NCBI RefSeq assembly: GCF_001644035.1
Contig: NZ_LUUG01000128.1
Location: 1-64,000 of the forward strand
From: Methylomonas methanica
Lineage (GTDB): Bacteria; Pseudomonadota; Gammaproteobacteria; Methylococcales; Methylomonadaceae
Length of the DNA: 64,000 bases
Reading direction: 5' to 3'
The notes beneath the pieces were generated by a model. It searched no databases. It was not told the DNA's origin and saw only the letters and a list, made by a program, of their open reading frames with translations. Shown here piece after piece: positions 9,121 to 16,826 of this stretch (position 1 is its first letter; every line of letters starts with the position of its first letter). The position numbers and the translations under genes are program-made.

Positions 9121-9567
9121 CTATAAGTCGCCGGGCTTCAACAACATCTTCCGCACTTCGCCGAGGTGAGTTTCTTCCAATGCACACATGCGGCGCTCAT
9201 ATTCCTCCAACAGTACATTGCGACCATTCACCAAATCCAACAGACGGTGGTATTCGGCCAGGGCTTGAGTTTCGTGCTCCAGCGATTCGCACAGAATGTC
9301 GCCGATGTCGTGGCGGTGGGTTTCGAGTAGCGGGCCAATATCCAAAGACGGGTGGCCGCCCAAATGGGTAATCATCTCGCCGGCCTGGTTGGCATGTGCC
9401 AAGGACTCGGTCGCTTGAGCGCGCATCCACGAGACGATGGGAATCCGGTTATAGCCGAACACCATCAGGGCATAGTGTGTGTAGCGCACCACTCCCGCCA
9501 ATTCGGCTTCCAGGATAGCATTCAACACACTTAAAACAGCATCTCGATTGATTTCGGTATTAGCCAT
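9121..9567 (-). CDS. Bacterioferritin/ferritin-like diiron protein
   Basis: I place the start at the ATG at 9567, which follows AAAGGGGGC; the frame stays open to 9633 without a better site. 148 residues form a four-helix bundle with diiron ligands at the expected spacings: Glu in EAELAGVVRY, ESLAH (ExxH), Glu in ESLEHE, and ExxH in EETHLGE. Length and pattern match bacterioferritin-type proteins, with iron oxidation and storage in the cytoplasm as the likely role. First gene of the five-gene operon, 154 bp from the divergent acnA. Confidence 0.8.
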   Translation of the reverse strand: MANTEINRDAVLSVLNAILEAELAGVVRYTHYALMVFGYNRIPIVSWMRAQATESLAHANQAGEMITHLGGHPSLDIGPLLETHRHDIGDILCESLEHETQALAEYHRLLDLVNGRNVLLEEYERRMCALEETHLGEVRKMLLKPGDL

Positions 9568-9721
9568 AACGCCCCCTTTAAATTGTGGGATAAAGCCCTT
9601 CACACCGTTAAAATCATCGGACAACAGCGGCAACTATAAGTTTGATTTCATAAACAAACTTTTGGGTAGTAAGCGCGTTGCACGGTTAAATCGCCGGTCT
9701 ACGCGAACTTAAAATACCTCG

Positions 9722-12508
9722 ATGGGTCTTCCGCAATACAGCGTTATCGCGCCGGTGACGCTCCAAACCATGGGGGAAAAGATCATTGCAAATTTCGATC
9801 CTTTCGGTGTGATAAGGCCTTTAGGCCTGACATCGGTCACGCAGGCCAGCTATTTTTCCTTGCCCGATCTGCACATCGGCAACGGGATGGATATTCCCCG
9901 GCTGCCGTTCAGCATCAAGATTCTGCTGGAATCCGCGTTACGTAACTGCGACGGCTACCAAATCCGCGAGCAAGACGTAGCCAAAGTAGCCGGTTGGCAC
10001 ACGCATGGCCCGCGGCATGAGATACCCTTCAAACCGGCACGGGTAGTGTTACAGGATTTTACCGGCGTTCCCGCCTTGGTCGACTTGGCGGCAATGCGCG
10101 ATGCGATCAGCGACTTGGGCGGCGACCCCGGCAAGGTCAACCCTTTGGTGCCCTGCGATCTGGTGATCGATCATTCGGTGCAGGTCGATTATTTCGGCAA
10201 AGCCAACGCTTTGGCGATGAACGAAACGCTGGAGTTTCAGCGAAACGCCGAACGCTACACCTTTCTGAAATGGGGCCAAGCCGCGTTTCGCAATCTGCGG
10301 GTCGTGCCGCCAGCCACCGGCATCGTGCATCAGGTCAATCTGGAATATCTGGCATCGGTCGTTTTCCATAATAAAGCAGCTAACGTCTGTTATCCCGATA
10401 GCTGTGTCGGCACCGATTCACATACCCCGATGGTCAACGGTCTGGGCGTGTTGGCCTGGGGCGTCGGCGGCATCGAAGCCGAGGCGGTGATGCTGGACCA
10501 ACCGATCTATATGCTGCTCCCCGATGTGGTCGGCATAAAATTGACCGGCAGCCTGCCCCCTGGCGTTACCGCCACTGACTTGGTATTACGGCTCACCGAA
10601 CTGTGCCGAGAGATTGGCGTGGTGGGAAAATTCGTCGAGTTTTTCGGCTCCGGCTTGTCGGCGTTAAGCGTCGCGGACCGGGCCACAATCGGCAATATGG
10701 CGCCGGAACAAGGCGCGACGGTGAGTTATTTTCCGATCGACACCGAAACCCTAAATTATTTACGCCTGACCGGCCGCAGTGACCAGCAAATCACGCTTGT
10801 CGAACATTACGCCAAACTGCAAGGCTTATTCCGCGACGACTCGACTTTGGAACCGGCGTTCAGCCAGATAGCCGAGGTCGATCTTGCCGACATCGAGCCG
10901 GCGGTCGCCGGCCCCAAACGCCCGCAAGACCGAATTGCGTTGAGCCAGTTGGGGCCTACTTACCGACACATGCTGAGCTCACCGGTTGGCAATCAGGGTA
11001 TGGGGCTTACTGAAAGCGAACTGAATCGACATGCTGCGGTGACAATCCAAGGCAGTACCGAAACCATCAGCCACGGCGCCGTGGTGATTGCCGCCATCAC
11101 CTCCTGCACCAATACCAGCAATCCGTCGGTCATGCTCGCCGCCGGCCTGTTGGCGAAAAAAGCGGTGGAAAAAGGCCTGAAAGTCAAAAATTACGTCAAA
11201 ACCTCGTTGGCACCCGGCTCGCTGGTAGTAACGGACTATTTGCAAAAATCCGGCTTGCTGCCGTACTTGGAACGATTGGGGTTTTATCTGGTGGGATACG
11301 GCTGCACCACCTGCATCGGCAATTCCGGTCCATTGGACCCTGCCGTGGAAAAAGCCATCCTCGAGAAAAATTTGGTGGTTTCGGCGGTGTTGTCCGGCAA
11401 CCGCAATTTCGAGGGCCGGGTACACCCGTTGACCAAGACTAATTACCTGGCCTCGCCGCCATTGGTGGTGGCTTATGCGTTGGCCGGGTCAACTGCGGTG
11501 GATATCAGTAGCGAGCCTATCGGTACCGGCAGCGATGGTCAGCCGGTCTATTTGCAAGACCTCTGGCCGAGCAACCGGGAAATCACCGACACCATTCGCC
11601 AATTCGTCACGCCGGCGATATTTAAACAACGATACGCCGACGTGTTTTCCGGCAGTCAGGCATGGCAACAAATTCCCATAGCCGCATCCGAACGCTACGC
11701 CTGGCAGATTGACTCCACCTACATTCGCAAACCGCCGTTCTTCAACGGTATGCCTGAGCAAACGCCAACGCCAGCACCGCTGGCCGGCTTGCGGGTATTG
11801 GCAATATTTGGCGACTCGGTGACGACCGATCATATTTCCCCTGCCGGACAAATAGCCGCCGACTCTCCGGCAGCGGCTTACCTGTCGGAACACGGCATAG
11901 CCCGTAACGACTGGAACAGTTACGGTTCGCGCCGCGGCAACGACGAAGTGATGAGCCGCGGCACTTTCGCCAATATCCGGGTGCGCAATCTGCTGGTGCA
12001 GGGCAGCGAAGGCAACTTGACCATCCACCATCCCAGCGGCGACCGGCTGAGCTTTTTCGACGCAGCGATGCGCTACAAACAAGCCGGTACGCCATTATGT
12101 ATTCTGGCCGGCAAAGAGTACGGTTCCGGTTCGTCCCGCGACTGGGCGGCCAAAGGCCCATATTTGCTGGGGGTTAAAGTGGTGATCGCCCAAAGTTACG
12201 AAAGAATCCACCGCAGCAACCTGGTCGGTATGGGCATATTGCCGCTGCAGTTCCTGGCCGGCACGACGGTGGCCAGTCTTCAATTGAAGGGTAACGAAGA
12301 ATTTTCTATCGCTTTAAGCAATGACGCCGACCAGCGCGAAGTGTCTGTCACGGCAACTGCGGCAGACGGCAGCGTCACTCACTTCATAACCCGAAGCCGT
12401 ATTGATACGCCGGTTGAAGTCCAATATTTTTGGGACGGCGGCATTCTGCGCACGATTTTGAAAAAATTATTAGACAAGGCCTATATAGTTTCTGATTATC
12501 ATCCCTGA
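9722..12508 (+). CDS. acnA: Aconitate hydratase A
   Basis: 928 residues, a little longer than typical AcnA. Isomerises citrate and isocitrate through aconitate. The [4Fe-4S] ligands are visible as C462 (TSCTNTSNP), C528 and C531 (GCTTCIGNSG); DSCVGTDSHTPM, GSRRGNDEVM and the swivel-domain KEYGSGSSRDWAAKGP are all intact. The start is uncertain: neither the ATG at 9722 nor the one at 9770 has a clear ribosome site. Divergent from the ferritin-fumarase operon, so both share a 154-bp regulatory region. Confidence 0.96.
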   Translation: MGLPQYSVIAPVTLQTMGEKIIANFDPFGVIRPLGLTSVTQASYFSLPDLHIGNGMDIPRLPFSIKILLESALRNCDGYQIREQDVAKVAGWHTHGPRHEIPFKPARVVLQDFTGVPALVDLAAMRDAISDLGGDPGKVNPLVPCDLVIDHSVQVDYFGKANALAMNETLEFQRNAERYTFLKWGQAAFRNLRVVPPATGIVHQVNLEYLASVVFHNKAANVCYPDSCVGTDSHTPMVNGLGVLAWGVGGIEAEAVMLDQPIYMLLPDVVGIKLTGSLPPGVTATDLVLRLTELCREIGVVGKFVEFFGSGLSALSVADRATIGNMAPEQGATVSYFPIDTETLNYLRLTGRSDQQITLVEHYAKLQGLFRDDSTLEPAFSQIAEVDLADIEPAVAGPKRPQDRIALSQLGPTYRHMLSSPVGNQGMGLTESELNRHAAVTIQGSTETISHGAVVIAAITSCTNTSNPSVMLAAGLLAKKAVEKGLKVKNYVKTSLAPGSLVVTDYLQKSGLLPYLERLGFYLVGYGCTTCIGNSGPLDPAVEKAILEKNLVVSAVLSGNRNFEGRVHPLTKTNYLASPPLVVAYALAGSTAVDISSEPIGTGSDGQPVYLQDLWPSNREITDTIRQFVTPAIFKQRYADVFSGSQAWQQIPIAASERYAWQIDSTYIRKPPFFNGMPEQTPTPAPLAGLRVLAIFGDSVTTDHISPAGQIAADSPAAAYLSEHGIARNDWNSYGSRRGNDEVMSRGTFANIRVRNLLVQGSEGNLTIHHPSGDRLSFFDAAMRYKQAGTPLCILAGKEYGSGSSRDWAAKGPYLLGVKVVIAQSYERIHRSNLVGMGILPLQFLAGTTVASLQLKGNEEFSIALSNDADQREVSVTATAADGSVTHFITRSRIDTPVEVQYFWDGGILRTILKKLLDKAYIVSDYHP

Positions 12509-12598
12509 TCTCATATTTTGATTATTTTGGAGTTGAATCTACGTGGCTCATCGCATTCGTTAATTCTCAAAACCGGTGTACCAACGAAGGATGAAATT

Positions 12599-12790
12599 AT
12601 GCAAAACTTACCAACCGCAAACATTCAGTGCCCGTACTGTTGGGAAACGATCGAAGTATTAGTAGATTGTTCGGTAGAGCATCAGGAGTATATTGAGGAC
12701 TGTAGTGTGTGCTGCAGACCTATCACGATTATCGTTGAATCCTCTGATGGCGACGTAGTTAGCATTGAAAGCCGCGCCGAAGATGAGTAA
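12599..12790 (+). CDS. CPXCG-motif cysteine-rich small protein
   Basis: 63 residues from the ATG at 12599, which follows GAAGGATGAAATT. Contains IQCPYCWETIEV and DCSVCCRPI, matching the small CPXCG family that forms a zinc-ribbon-like fold with two Cys pairs. The tail is acidic. No function is established for the family. About 90 bp after acnA; co-transcription is possible. Confidence 0.8.
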   Translation: MQNLPTANIQCPYCWETIEVLVDCSVEHQEYIEDCSVCCRPITIIVESSDGDVVSIESRAEDE

Positions 12791-12923
12791 TTTCTAATTC
12801 AGAGCATGCCAATCCCCGATAATGTGGACGCTTTGAACTATCCATTGATATTAAAGATTGTCTGCGTCGCCCGTCCATTTCTCACCAAACTGGCCCAGAA
12901 TATCGCCAACAATCACCGTGCCA

Positions 12924-13004
12924 CGCAGTGCTGACCTGCGCTCTGAGCAACTGATGAGCGCACTGGACGACATTAACCGCAAGCATGGTAAGCGCAGTAT
13001 GCAA
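12924..13004 (+). pseudogene. Remnant of a UmuC-type Y-family polymerase C-terminus
   Basis: A ~27-residue segment, RSADLRSEQLMSALDDINRK followed by HGKRSMQ, resembles the DUF4113-like end of UmuC (pattern RSExLMxxLDxINxxxGR). There is no start and no recognisable polymerase core upstream. It marks the left edge of the decayed mobile region. Short match, so tentative. Confidence 0.4.
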
Positions 13005-13075
13005 GCGTTTAGCCGTTCCACCTGTGAAACATATTTTGCCGAAGGCATCCTGTAGTTTTTTGATCAGGAGTGGCT

Positions 13076-13363
13076 ATGGCCGTTACAGCAAAATGGCGTC
13101 AGCATATTGAAGCATGGCAACGTAGTGGTTTATCGCAAGGCGACTATTGCATGCAACAGCAAATTAATGTTCGGACGTTCACGGCACGACTGAGCGACTA
13201 TCGAAAATTGCCAGCGGCAGAGTCGGCTGCCTTGATACCGGCGCAGATTGAGCCACCGGCAACGGCGGCGATTGTTTTCAATCATGTCCAAGGCCATCGC
13301 TTGGATTTACCCATTTCGGTGTCAGCCAGCTGGGTGGCGGAATTGTTGCGATGCCTGGCTTGA
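13076..13363 (+). CDS. tnpA: IS66-family accessory protein TnpA
   Basis: 95 residues from the ATG at 13076 (TCAGGAGTGGCT ribosome site). WRQHIEAWQRSGLSQGDYC and the FTARLSDYRK helix are the N-terminal helix-turn-helix typical of IS66 orfA. First of the three IS66 genes in order; its end overlaps tnpB by 13 bp, as usual in this family. Confidence 0.85.
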   Translation: MAVTAKWRQHIEAWQRSGLSQGDYCMQQQINVRTFTARLSDYRKLPAAESAALIPAQIEPPATAAIVFNHVQGHRLDLPISVSASWVAELLRCLA

Positions 13364-13701
13364 TCGAGAGTCCTGGGCAGATTTGGTTGGCGGTCGCGCC
13401 GGTCGATATGCGGCGCGGACTGGACGGCTTGTCGGCCATTGTCCAGCAAAGCCTTGGGCATTCGCCGTGTGCCGGATCGGCCTTTATCTTTCGTAACCGA
13501 GCCGGCAACCGCTTGCGGCTGTTGCTATGGGATGGTAACGGCGCCTGGTTATGTCAGCGCCGTTTGCATCGAGGCAGTTTTGTCTGGCCCAAGGCGACAG
13601 ATGCCTGTTTTTCGGTGAGTCAGGCGCAATGGCAATGGTTGATCGCCGGGGTGGATTGGCAACGTTTGTCGACTGAGCCTCGCGCAGATTGGCAAGTCTG
13701 A
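13351..13701 (+). CDS. tnpB: IS66-family accessory protein TnpB
   Basis: 116 residues with the TnpB hallmarks: APVDMRRGLDGLSAIV near the start, FIFRNRAGNRLRLLLWDGNG in the core, and a C-terminal Trp-rich stretch. Complete in length. Required with TnpA and TnpC for IS66 transposition, but TnpC here is broken, so the copy is not autonomous. Confidence 0.9.
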   Translation: MPGLIESPGQIWLAVAPVDMRRGLDGLSAIVQQSLGHSPCAGSAFIFRNRAGNRLRLLLWDGNGAWLCQRRLHRGSFVWPKATDACFSVSQAQWQWLIAGVDWQRLSTEPRADWQV

Positions 13702-13797
13702 TTTCGGCCTTGTCCGGCCTTCATAATCAGCCTGTTAATCTGGCGAAAACCCAGTATTGATAAGGTTTCCAGGGCGATATGGCGGTATAATTACGCC

Positions 13798-14516
13798 ATG
13801 AATCCACTTGCCAAACTCGATCAGTTGAACCTCAATCCCGCGGCCAAAAGCGAGGTGGCGGCACTGATTCAATCGCTCCTGGGTCAGGCAGATCGCGATG
13901 CGGCGCGCTTGCAATCACAAGACGCCGAGATCAAAGTAAAAGAGGCGACCATCCAAGCCAAAGACTTCAAAATCGAAGCCTTGACTCATGAGTTGGCCTA
14001 TTACAAACGCATACGCTTCAGCGTCAAAAGCGAACGCTTAGCGCCGCTGCAACGCGATGTCTTCGAGGAAACCTGGAATACCGATTTGTCCGCCATTGAA
14101 GCGGAAGTCGAGCAGCTTCAAGATGACCAGCCTGACAATACGGTGGTAAAACCTAAACGTCCGCGCGCTGGCCGTCAACCCTTACCGGATCATCTGCCAC
14201 GTATCGAACACCGCCACGAACCGGAAGTTTGCACTTGCAGTCACTGTGGCAAAGACCTGATGAAAATCGGCGAAGACATCACCGAACAACTGGATGTGGA
14301 GCCCGCTAAATTTTTTGTACATCGCCATTTATGCCCTGTGGGTACATTCGTCCGCAGTATGCCTGCCGCGCCTGCGAAACCATCACGGCCGCCCCAATTC
14401 CGCCGGCGGTAATTGATGGCGGCATGGCCGCCGTTGGCTTGCTGGTCTGGGTGATGATAGGCAAATATCAGGACCATTTGCCGCTCTATCGCCTGGAGCA
14501 AATCGCCGCTCGCGAC
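13798..14516 (+). pseudogene. tnpC: IS66-family transposase TnpC, frameshifted and truncated
   Basis: The frame begins MNPLAKLDQLNLNP, with a leucine-zipper-like N-terminus and the CSHCGKDL zinc motif, to VHRH at 14328. A 17-bp insertion (14329-14345) then shifts the frame; the sequence resumes as IRPQYACRACETITAAPIPP through GKYQDHLPLYRLEQIAAR. After 14516 resemblance to IS66 stops, so the catalytic DDE core is absent. What follows looks like flhD. The insertion size is inferred from the family consensus VHRHIRPQYAC. Confidence 0.85.
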
Positions 14517-14648
14517 ATTGATTTCATTGCCCGCTCAAACTGGCTATGTTTTACCCCCAGATTTTCGAGTCAGTTTATTCAAAACATCAACAGAAAATCG
14601 TCACCGATGGTGGAAGCCATGCTCGGATTAAGCGGCACTATTGATTAA
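14517..14648 (+). pseudogene. Probable flhD 3' remnant fused to truncated tnpC
   Basis: In the same frame as the tnpC fragment, the last ~44 residues (FIARSNWLCFTPRFSS onward, ending LGLSGTID) no longer match IS66. The pattern ARSNxLCFxxRF resembles the conserved C-terminal LASSNxLLCRFRF stretch of FlhD, and it ends 12 bp before flhC, where flhD normally sits. I infer that a deletion joined the IS66 transposase to the 3' end of flhD. Only a short match supports this. Confidence 0.45.
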
Positions 14649-14660
14649 GAGAGGCAGCTA

Positions 14661-15128
14661 ATGCTCATGAAATATCAACAGCAAACCTTGGCAATAGAAC
14701 TGCTCAATCTCCATGCGAAAGTCAAAATCGCGCATCAAGCAACGGGAATTCCGGTCAAGCTATTGAGACAGACTTACCGTCAATTACATGGCCGATCGCC
14801 CAGCCGTGGATCAATCAAGTTTTCAACCCGAGGTTTGACCGGTAGTCACCGTAAGTATAAAGACGTAACCATATTCGCCGTGTGTTTTCAGGTTGCCACG
14901 ACCAAATCGACAGAAAGCCAAATCCAGACACTAATTACCGCTTTTAATGCGTATAAAAAATCATATCCCTTGGGACAACTCGAGTTTTCCGATGCTTGGG
15001 TGGTGGCGCAGGACATCAATGATAAAAAAGTTCAACTTTCGAAATGTCCACAATGCCGATCTTGGGTTTTGTTAAAAGCCCGTGAAGATCTTTCTGATCG
15101 CTGCAGCGTCTGCAAAATACATTTATGA
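14661..15128 (+). CDS. flhC: FlhC-family flagellar transcriptional activator
   Basis: 155 residues. N-terminal AIELLNLHAKVKIAHQATGI and LLRQTYRQLHGRSPSRG are FlhC patterns, and the C-terminal zinc site has the four Cys expected (KCPQC and RCSVC). FlhC acts as a FlhD4C2 complex to activate class II flagellar genes. Here its partner seems to survive only as a 3' fragment, so function depends on another FlhD elsewhere. Ribosome site AGAGGCAGCTA before the ATG at 14661; a second ATG is two codons on. Confidence 0.75.
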   Translation: MLMKYQQQTLAIELLNLHAKVKIAHQATGIPVKLLRQTYRQLHGRSPSRGSIKFSTRGLTGSHRKYKDVTIFAVCFQVATTKSTESQIQTLITAFNAYKKSYPLGQLEFSDAWVVAQDINDKKVQLSKCPQCRSWVLLKAREDLSDRCSVCKIHL

Positions 15129-15228
15129 GAAGGTTAACCAAAAACATTTGAATCCTGAGTAAGAAAAAATGGCAGCTAATCCGGTCATTGCTTTATCTAA
15201 AACAAGGCCGGATCGAACCAGCGACCTA

Positions 15229-15253
15229 TGAACCGCCCCGGAAATCTCGGAGG
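15229..15253. repeat. IS3 element terminal inverted repeat (left)
   Basis: TGAACCGCCCCGG then AAATCTCGGAGG. It matches the reverse complement of the right end in 21 of 25 positions, including TGAACC, CCCCGG and CTCGGAGG. Confidence 0.9.
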
Positions 15254-15267
15254 CCTTGGGTTGTGAG

Positions 15268-16170
15268 TCATGCTGCCTTAGCAGACTCGGATAGTTGTTG
15301 AAAATACAGGGCCTCTGCTTCTGCGGGTGGGATATTACCAATAGGCCCTAGCAAACGTCGATGATTAAACCAATCAACCCAGGTCAAGGTGGCCAGTTCG
15401 ACGGCTTCTCGGTTTTTCCAGGATTGCCTGTGAATCACCTCGGCTTTATATAGACCATTGATGGTTTCGGCCAGGGCATTGTCATAAGAGTCTCCCACGC
15501 TGCCCACGGAAGCCTCAACGCCAGCCTCGGCCAATCGCTCGCTATAACGGATCGAGACGTACTGCACGCCCCGATCGCTATGGTGAATCAAGCCGCCGTC
15601 CCTCCTTGGCTGGCGGTCATGTAAAGCCTGTTCCAGTGCATCCAGCACAAAGTCGGTGTGTGTAGAAGACGACACTTTCCAGCCGACGATGTAGCGGGCA
15701 AACACATCGATGACAAACGCCACGTAGACAAAGCCCTGCCAGGTTTTGACATAGGTAAAATCCGCCACCCACAAGGCATTCGGCCGCTCGGCGCTGAACT
15801 GCCGATTCACGCGATCCAAGGAGCAAGCCGCATCGGCGTCGCTGATCGTGGTCTTGATGGTTTTACCGCGCATGACGCCTTTCAGCCCCAGGCTTCGCAT
15901 GAGACGTTCCACGGTACAACGGGCCACAACCAATCCTTCGCGCCGCAACTGAAGCCAGACTTTACGAGCGCCGTAGTTTTGGAAGTTTTCATCCCAGACG
16001 CGCTGAATCTGCTGGCTCAAGGCCTCATCCTGCTTGGCTCGGGCAGAGCGTAGCTCGGGATTGGCTTTGCGCGCCGCATGCAGGTAGTACGTCGACGGGG
16101 CAATCGGCAATACCTTGCAGATCGGCTCGACCCCATAGACGACACGATGATCGTCTATGAACGCTTTCAT
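15268..16170 (-). CDS. IS3-family transposase OrfB (DDE integrase core)
   Basis: 300 residues. HTH_21-like N-terminus with YGARKVWLQLRREG, then the rve core: first Asp in WVADFTYVKTWQGFVYVAFV, second in IHHSDRGVQY, Glu in YDNALAETINGLYKAE. Overlaps the end of orfA by 4 bp (ATGA), so it may be coupled or made as an OrfAB fusion by frameshifting; I saw no obvious A-rich slippery run. Confidence 0.93.
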   Translation of the reverse strand: MKAFIDDHRVVYGVEPICKVLPIAPSTYYLHAARKANPELRSARAKQDEALSQQIQRVWDENFQNYGARKVWLQLRREGLVVARCTVERLMRSLGLKGVMRGKTIKTTISDADAACSLDRVNRQFSAERPNALWVADFTYVKTWQGFVYVAFVIDVFARYIVGWKVSSSTHTDFVLDALEQALHDRQPRRDGGLIHHSDRGVQYVSIRYSERLAEAGVEASVGSVGDSYDNALAETINGLYKAEVIHRQSWKNREAVELATLTWVDWFNHRRLLGPIGNIPPAEAEALYFQQLSESAKAA

Positions 16171-16496
16171 CGTTTGGACGGGCGGTCGAGCTCCGCCTGT
16201 GCAAAATACGCCGACGCCTTACGCAGAATCTCGTTGGCCTGGCGTAACTCGCGGACTTCTCGTTCCAACCCCTTGATCCGCTCCGCATCACCTTCGGACG
16301 GCTGTTTCGGTTTTACGCTGGCCGTTTGTGATAGCCGAAGCCAGCGACGTAACGTCTCAGCCGTGCAGCCAAACTTGGCCGAAATCGATTGAATTGCCGC
16401 CCACTCCGATGAGTATTCGTCTTGATGCTCTCGCACCATGCGAATCGCTCGGTCTCGAATTTCTGATGAATAATGCTGGGTGGTTTTCTCTTTCAT
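16167..16496 (-). CDS. IS3-family transposase OrfA (helix-turn-helix)
   Basis: 109 residues: YSSEIRDRAIRMVREHQDEY, an HTH with CTAETLRRWLR, and a leucine-zipper helix (RIKGLEREVRELRQANEILR), all typical of IS3 OrfA. DNA binding and multimerisation are the expected roles. Confidence 0.92.
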   Translation of the reverse strand: MKEKTTQHYSSEIRDRAIRMVREHQDEYSSEWAAIQSISAKFGCTAETLRRWLRLSQTASVKPKQPSEGDAERIKGLEREVRELRQANEILRKASAYFAQAELDRPSKR

Positions 16497-16521
16497 GGCT
16501 CCATTCTCTCAAAAGTTGGAA

Positions 16522-16546
16522 CCTCCGAGAAAACCGGGGTGGTTCA
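16522..16546. repeat. IS3 element terminal inverted repeat (right)
   Basis: CCTCCGAGAAAACCGGGGTGG then TTCA; inverted partner of 15229-15253, directly followed by the CTA target copy. Confidence 0.9.
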
Positions 16547-16571
16547 CTATCTATTGATAGACAACAAATAC

Positions 16572-16808
16572 ATGAGTAACGCCCATAAACGTCAGTCGGT
16601 ATTGAGACCCATCATGATTGATCTTGAGGTGGTTTCGGAAGTCACAGGGCTTTCTGAATCTACCATCCAATCATTGATTCGTGCCGATGAGTTCCCTAAG
16701 CCTCGTAAAGCATCTGCACGCCGTTCGTGCTGGTTACTACGTGAAATTGAAGAATGGGCTGAATCGCGTCCTGTTTCCGATTTATTGCCCCCCCTAATAC
16801 GGCAATAG
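16572..16808 (+). CDS. AlpA-family phage/island regulator
   Basis: 78 residues from the ATG at 16572. IDLEVVSEVTGLSESTIQSL is a MerR-like winged helix-turn-helix and FPKPRK the wing, followed by a WLLREIEEWAESRP helix: the AlpA pattern. Such proteins act as excisionase-like activators of P4-type integrase genes. It converges on the broken integrase gene, 18 bp apart. The IS3 copy inserted 22 bp before its start may have removed or replaced its promoter. Confidence 0.8.
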   Translation: MSNAHKRQSVLRPIMIDLEVVSEVTGLSESTIQSLIRADEFPKPRKASARRSCWLLREIEEWAESRPVSDLLPPLIRQ

Positions 16809-16826
16809 GCGGACGCAACGGCAAAC

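Larger units (their letters stand above)
15226..16549 (-). mobile_element. Complete IS3-family insertion sequence with 3-bp target duplication
   Basis: Element body 15229-16546 (1,318 bp) with 25-bp terminal inverted repeats and direct CTA copies at 15226-15228 and 16547-16549. It carries orfA and orfB on the minus strand, both open. The 3-bp duplication and dual-ORF DDE layout are typical of IS3. It sits 22 bp upstream of the alpA-like start, so it separates that gene from its original upstream sequence. Looks recent: ORFs and ends are intact. Confidence 0.9.

Noticed and set aside
15205-15228. Possible tRNA T-arm (GCTGGTTCGATCCGGC on the minus strand) as an attachment site
   Set aside because: The stem pairs only with a 6-base loop, not the required 7, and no D-arm or anticodon arm is present.
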